Assembly: GCA_947561715.1 (NCBI GenBank)
Contig: OX387201.1
Location: 21,900,001-21,964,000 of the forward strand
Direction of reading: 5' to 3'
Length of the DNA: 64,000 bases
Origin: Ascidia mentula
Taxonomy: Eukaryota; Chordata; Ascidiacea; Phlebobranchia; Ascidiidae
Shown here in pieces: positions 60,514-64,000 of this stretch. The notes beneath the pieces were generated by a model, which was not told where the DNA came from, did no database searches, and was given only the letters and a program-made list of their open reading frames with translations. A program made the translations under genes and the position numbers. How positions within the stretch are numbered: position 1 is the stretch's first letter; every line of letters begins with the position of its first letter.

Positions 60514-60998
60514 ATACACGCTTTGCAATGAGTAAGCGCAGGCTTAATTATTAGTCAGGTCGACTCAACCACACAAAAATACCTGCGTCTGTATTCGTAA
60601 TGTTATCATGTTGGGTCATATCGATGTGTAGGTTTTTTCGTGGGAGTCGTTTTTTCATTTCTAATTTGGTTTTACTCGTGATTCCATGCAAGGTTTCATC
60701 CACCAATATATGCAATGTTAAAAGTGGCTCGCGTACTAATTTTAATATATGCAATGTTATAACAGCCATATCCAACAGTGTTCAAAACTTTCTGACAAAC
60801 TGGTTTTAAAACATCCCCAAAAAAGATCACATAAATGTTTAGCTAGTTATAGGTAGTGCATAACAAACACAACATGCATTTCTGTTTCAGTTGCACTCCT
60901 GATATAAAAAAAAACACTTTCTTTTAAGAAAGTCAAGTTAAATATTTTCCTTTGTAATCAACAAACAAAAGTAATCAGTTTGTTTCAATCGTCCACAG
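60514..60998. other. Region upstream of gene G
   Basis: I find no exon of the MDxxxxxEExWxxW type here, so the first exon of G is missing or very divergent. A TGCAAGGTTTCATCCACCAA remnant of the spacer lies at about 60688. Confidence 0.4.
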
Positions 60999-63208
60999 AA
61001 AAAACATCTTCAAACGAAGAACTTCGTGACAGAAAAAGTATTCGGAAAAGAAAGTTAGCTGAAGTGAAAGAACACAATGAAGATTTCAAGACTGGAAAGT
61101 TCACATACAGGATTTCTCTAACACAGTTCAGCGATCGGGTAAAAAATAACACATGTCCAAATCAATGCGGTAATGTTTCATACAATAGTGGCTGATACAG
61201 TTAGACTGCAATACCTGGGCTGCGAAGCCTGATAACCTAATGATTTCCAACTAAGTTTTAAGTAAACGTTTGTTTAAATACATTTCAACACAGAAAAACG
61301 GTGAACTCCCATGGATGGACGATCGGAATGTGGCAGAATGTTACAGACCACCCTTGTTATTCGGAGCAACAAAAGAACCTCAAAAAACTGACCCAGGTGT
61401 TGTTGAGGGACCTAACCCTGAAAGTATTGACTGGGGGGTTAGGGGTTGTGTAACACCCGTGAAGCACCAAGGAACTGAGTTATCCGCTTGCTGGATATTC
61501 AGTGCAGTAAGCGTTCGTAACATAAGTCTAACTGGTTTTACTACCGTGATTTAAATATGCAGGTAGCAGCCGTTGAATCTCATCACAAGATAAACAACGG
61601 AGAATTGGTCAAACTTTCTGAACAACAATTAGTTGATTGTGACGAAAAGGGTGGAGGTACAGGAGATCTGGAATGGGCTTTTGATTACATTCGAAGGAAT
61701 GGAGTCGTTTTTGAACACGAATATCCGTTCATTGGCAAGGTTTGTTCAACGAAACTCTTTCGCTTGTTTATCATTCACATTGTAAATGATAGGCCTCGTC
61801 TTTAGCTACACTTTAAACCTTGCAATCTTGTCTGGCCACTAAATTACACCGTTTTCTTAAATTTGTTGTTATTATATACAACAACGATAGGCAACTCAAA
61901 ATACTCTGACTATAGTATTTTAAAATCAACATAATCAACTACAACCGGCCCTGTGAAAAATCTTGTTGGAATTAGCCATTTTTCCCGACAAGTCTGAGCG
62001 AGATTTAAAGTCAGTGGTTTTGCGGGATCTCGATACGATTGCTGTGAACGGCAATCGAGGACCTCGCCAGTGGGGCGAACCTGCCAATTATGTGATTGCA
62101 TGAAACATTATCTGGGTTGGATTGAAGATCTTGATTTGAGGATCGAGAACAATGTTTCATGGTGATGGTGGTGTTAACCTCCTGGGTTAAAAAGGGGGAC
62201 GCAGAAAAACGACTCTCAAACTTATTCTTTTTACACATGAACAAACAGTGGTCATCTATCTGCAGCTTACAACAATTATTTCTTTTAACCTGTAAGGTCT
62301 CATCATTGCAGCTGTTAAGTGGCACTGTGCTAGCTTTCACACTAGCAGGCACACTAGTCTCCACTTTGTGGTACCTTTCGGTCAACGTGGATCTGCAGGG
62401 TACCCTATAGTAGGTACCGAACAACAGAGACGACGAACCACTGTGTGTATTTGAGCGTACTATGGCCCTTACAGGTCGAAACAGTGCGTGTACACACCCT
62501 GTCTGCAGCTTTGCAATAATATGGCTTTTTTGCACGTATATTTCTTTTACATTTGACAGAAAAAGAGTTGCAAGGATGGACCCTGCAGACGTATTGGAAT
62601 CAAAGAATTCAAGAAAATAAAAGGAGGTGAAATAGAACTTGAAAATGTGGTGGCGAAAGTTGGGCCGGTTGCTGTCAGTTTGGTTGCTTCAAATAAATCC
62701 AAACTCCACGCTCACACCAACTATGAAGGTGACGTTTTGCTATAAGTTATATATAAACATATGTGGTGGAAAGAGAAATATATGTTGATTTTCTAGATAT
62801 ATTTTATGACCCTGACTGGACAACTGGCAGACATCCAGAAAACAAAAATGCCCTTAAACATACGGTGTTGGTCGTTGGTTATGGGAGAGATCCGAGCAAA
62901 CCATCTGGAGAAAACAAGTACTGGATTATCAAGAACAGGTGATAATCTGTACAGTTGTGAATTGTTCAGCAGATAACGGAGGTTTTGCAAAGTACATTGT
63001 CTTTACCTCTAGTTCTGTTGTTTGATATTTTGTCGTTTTTTTATGGCGTTTTAGTTGGGGAAGAAAAGATGGAAATACCGGATTTCAGAAAATCGCTAAA
63101 GACAGGAACAACAATTGCTTTGTCGCCGGGCGAGCCATGTATCCAGTTGGCGTGCATGTAATCAACCCCAGTGTTTCTTTGCCTGTTGAAATGCATGCTA
63201 GTGTTTAG
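60999..63208 (+). CDS. Papain-family cysteine protease G, complete except exon 1
   Basis: Exons: 60999-61138, 61294-61506, 61563-61739, 62560-62728, 62797-62938 and 63055-63208, all in phase and free of stops. The I29 prodomain is seen from exon 2 (EKTSSNEELRDRKSIRKRK, FTYRISLTQFSDR). The active site is KHQGTELSACWIFSA with the catalytic Cys kept and one residue more than papain between Gln19 and Cys25. His is in LKHTVLVVGYG and NSWG is kept. Exon 5 carries two extra Cys (KKSCKDGPC). The C-terminus extends to VSLPVEMHASV. AATAAA is at 63244. No first exon (start Met, EWxxW) could be found, so 5' loss or a distant first exon must be considered. It is nearest to fragment B. Confidence 0.82.
62240..62520. 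mobile_element. Foldback element in intron 4 of gene G
   Basis: Inverted ends: ACAGTGGTCATCTATCTGCA near 62245 and GGTCGAAACAGTG...CTGTCTGCAGC near 62474-62511. Same family as 51289-51455 but older and longer. Confidence 0.55.
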
Positions 63209-63243
63209 TTAAAGGCTTTGAAGTTGTTTTTGACGTGTTTCAC

Positions 63244-63249
63244 AATAAA
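63244..63249 (+). terminator. Polyadenylation signal of gene G
   Basis: AATAAA in TTCACAATAAAGTCG, 36 bp after the stop. Confidence 0.55.
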
Positions 63250-64000
63250 GTCGAGACTTTTGACGAACAAAATATTCACAAAGATCATGACCAGTATTTA
63301 AGTTGTCGATTTCTTTCCTTGCTGTTGTTATTCTGTGCCGCTTAACAAAATACGCATCAGAGTTATTTTGTCCTCGTATAATTGTTGATAAGAAAGTCGA
63401 AATCAATCGAAATCTGAAAATACAATGAAGTGAAATTTGTTGTTTTAGCTTGTTTAACAAACCCTTTAAAATAACATATCATCTTAAAAGTTGACTGTAG
63501 TTCAATTTGTTTTTGTATTATGTCAATCGTTTGCTCTTAAAAACAAAAAAATACTACACATTTTTAATTTTATGGTGGAATTACTCTCAGTGCATACACA
63601 CTGTATAACTTTACAAGAGCAGCAAATATGATTTTTGTGTAAAAGCATAATTTGCCCATAGAAAGCGTAGGCAATCCTCTTTTACAGTCGCCGTGTCGGC
63701 TCCAGGTGGGTTTTTGATTGTGGCTTTATTTATCGTTAAAAATCTTAGAAACTACAGAGTTTAGTTTATGTCGAAGGTGGCTGTGCTGATAAAAACATTT
63801 ACCTTTTACTCATGTTAGACATTTTGAAGCCATATTTGCGTAACGGTAAGTTATAGAGGTTGAACAAAGTCACGGATCTGTGCAAGAAAACTTTTCACCG
63901 AATAGTTGGGTTGTAGATTTATAAATGTCATGTTGTTGCAGCCTCAAGATGTTCAGTGTGGGAGCAAAGATAATAAAAGCGAACAATGACAGACCAGACG
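63250..64000. other. Downstream end of the window
   Basis: I see no protease exon, repeat or other gene in this stretch. Confidence 0.4.

Overview
This is an AT-rich animal genomic window. Its genes have several short exons, GT/AG introns, TATA boxes and AATAAA signals, and it carries many transposon families and microsatellites. There is nothing bacterial in it. A marine invertebrate such as a tunicate or cnidarian fits the gene and transposon style, but the sequence does not settle the species.

The backbone is a repeatedly duplicated cluster of papain-family (C1A, cathepsin L-like) protease genes. Ten copies or fragments are readable. Minus strand: A 1516-3209, B fragment 5846-6201, C 6310-7776. 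Plus strand: D 13524-14894, J 16110-18112, E 43016-45160, F 48705-50809, H 53962-55379, I 56600-58201, G 60999-63208. There are two kinds. The first kind (A, B, J, E, F, I, G) has, where its 5' end survives, a start Met directly before an I29 inhibitor prodomain and no signal peptide. The second kind (C, D, H) has a different N-terminus in place of I29, and the cysteine next to the catalytic slot is shifted by one position. All copies lack the cysteines equivalent to papain Cys22, Cys63 and Cys153. E looks like a whole, catalytically equipped gene. Its recent duplicate F is whole but has Ser for the catalytic Cys. G is complete except for a missing first exon. The rest are broken or truncated.

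The duplication history can be read from the layout. Positions 6304-14660 form a large inverted repeat around a spacer at about 9.9-11.1 kb. D+J and H+I are two copies of a two-gene cassette. E and F lie in two near-identical tandem units about 5.8-6.5 kb long.

Between J and E sits one giant DNA transposon, 19161-40114, with 136-bp terminal inverted repeats and a direct repeat of about 9 bp. Its empty site is preserved twice in the sister units. It carries a broken Tnp2-like transposase, a DUF4806-type gene, a P-transposase-like reading frame on the other strand and two satellite arrays (77-bp and 190-bp units). The arrays appear to lie inside a 12.5-kb intron of the DUF4806-type gene. Smaller non-autonomous elements (a 722-bp MITE, a 167-bp foldback, and a 1.23-kb foldback filled with a 23-bp minisatellite) are dated by comparison between the duplicated units.
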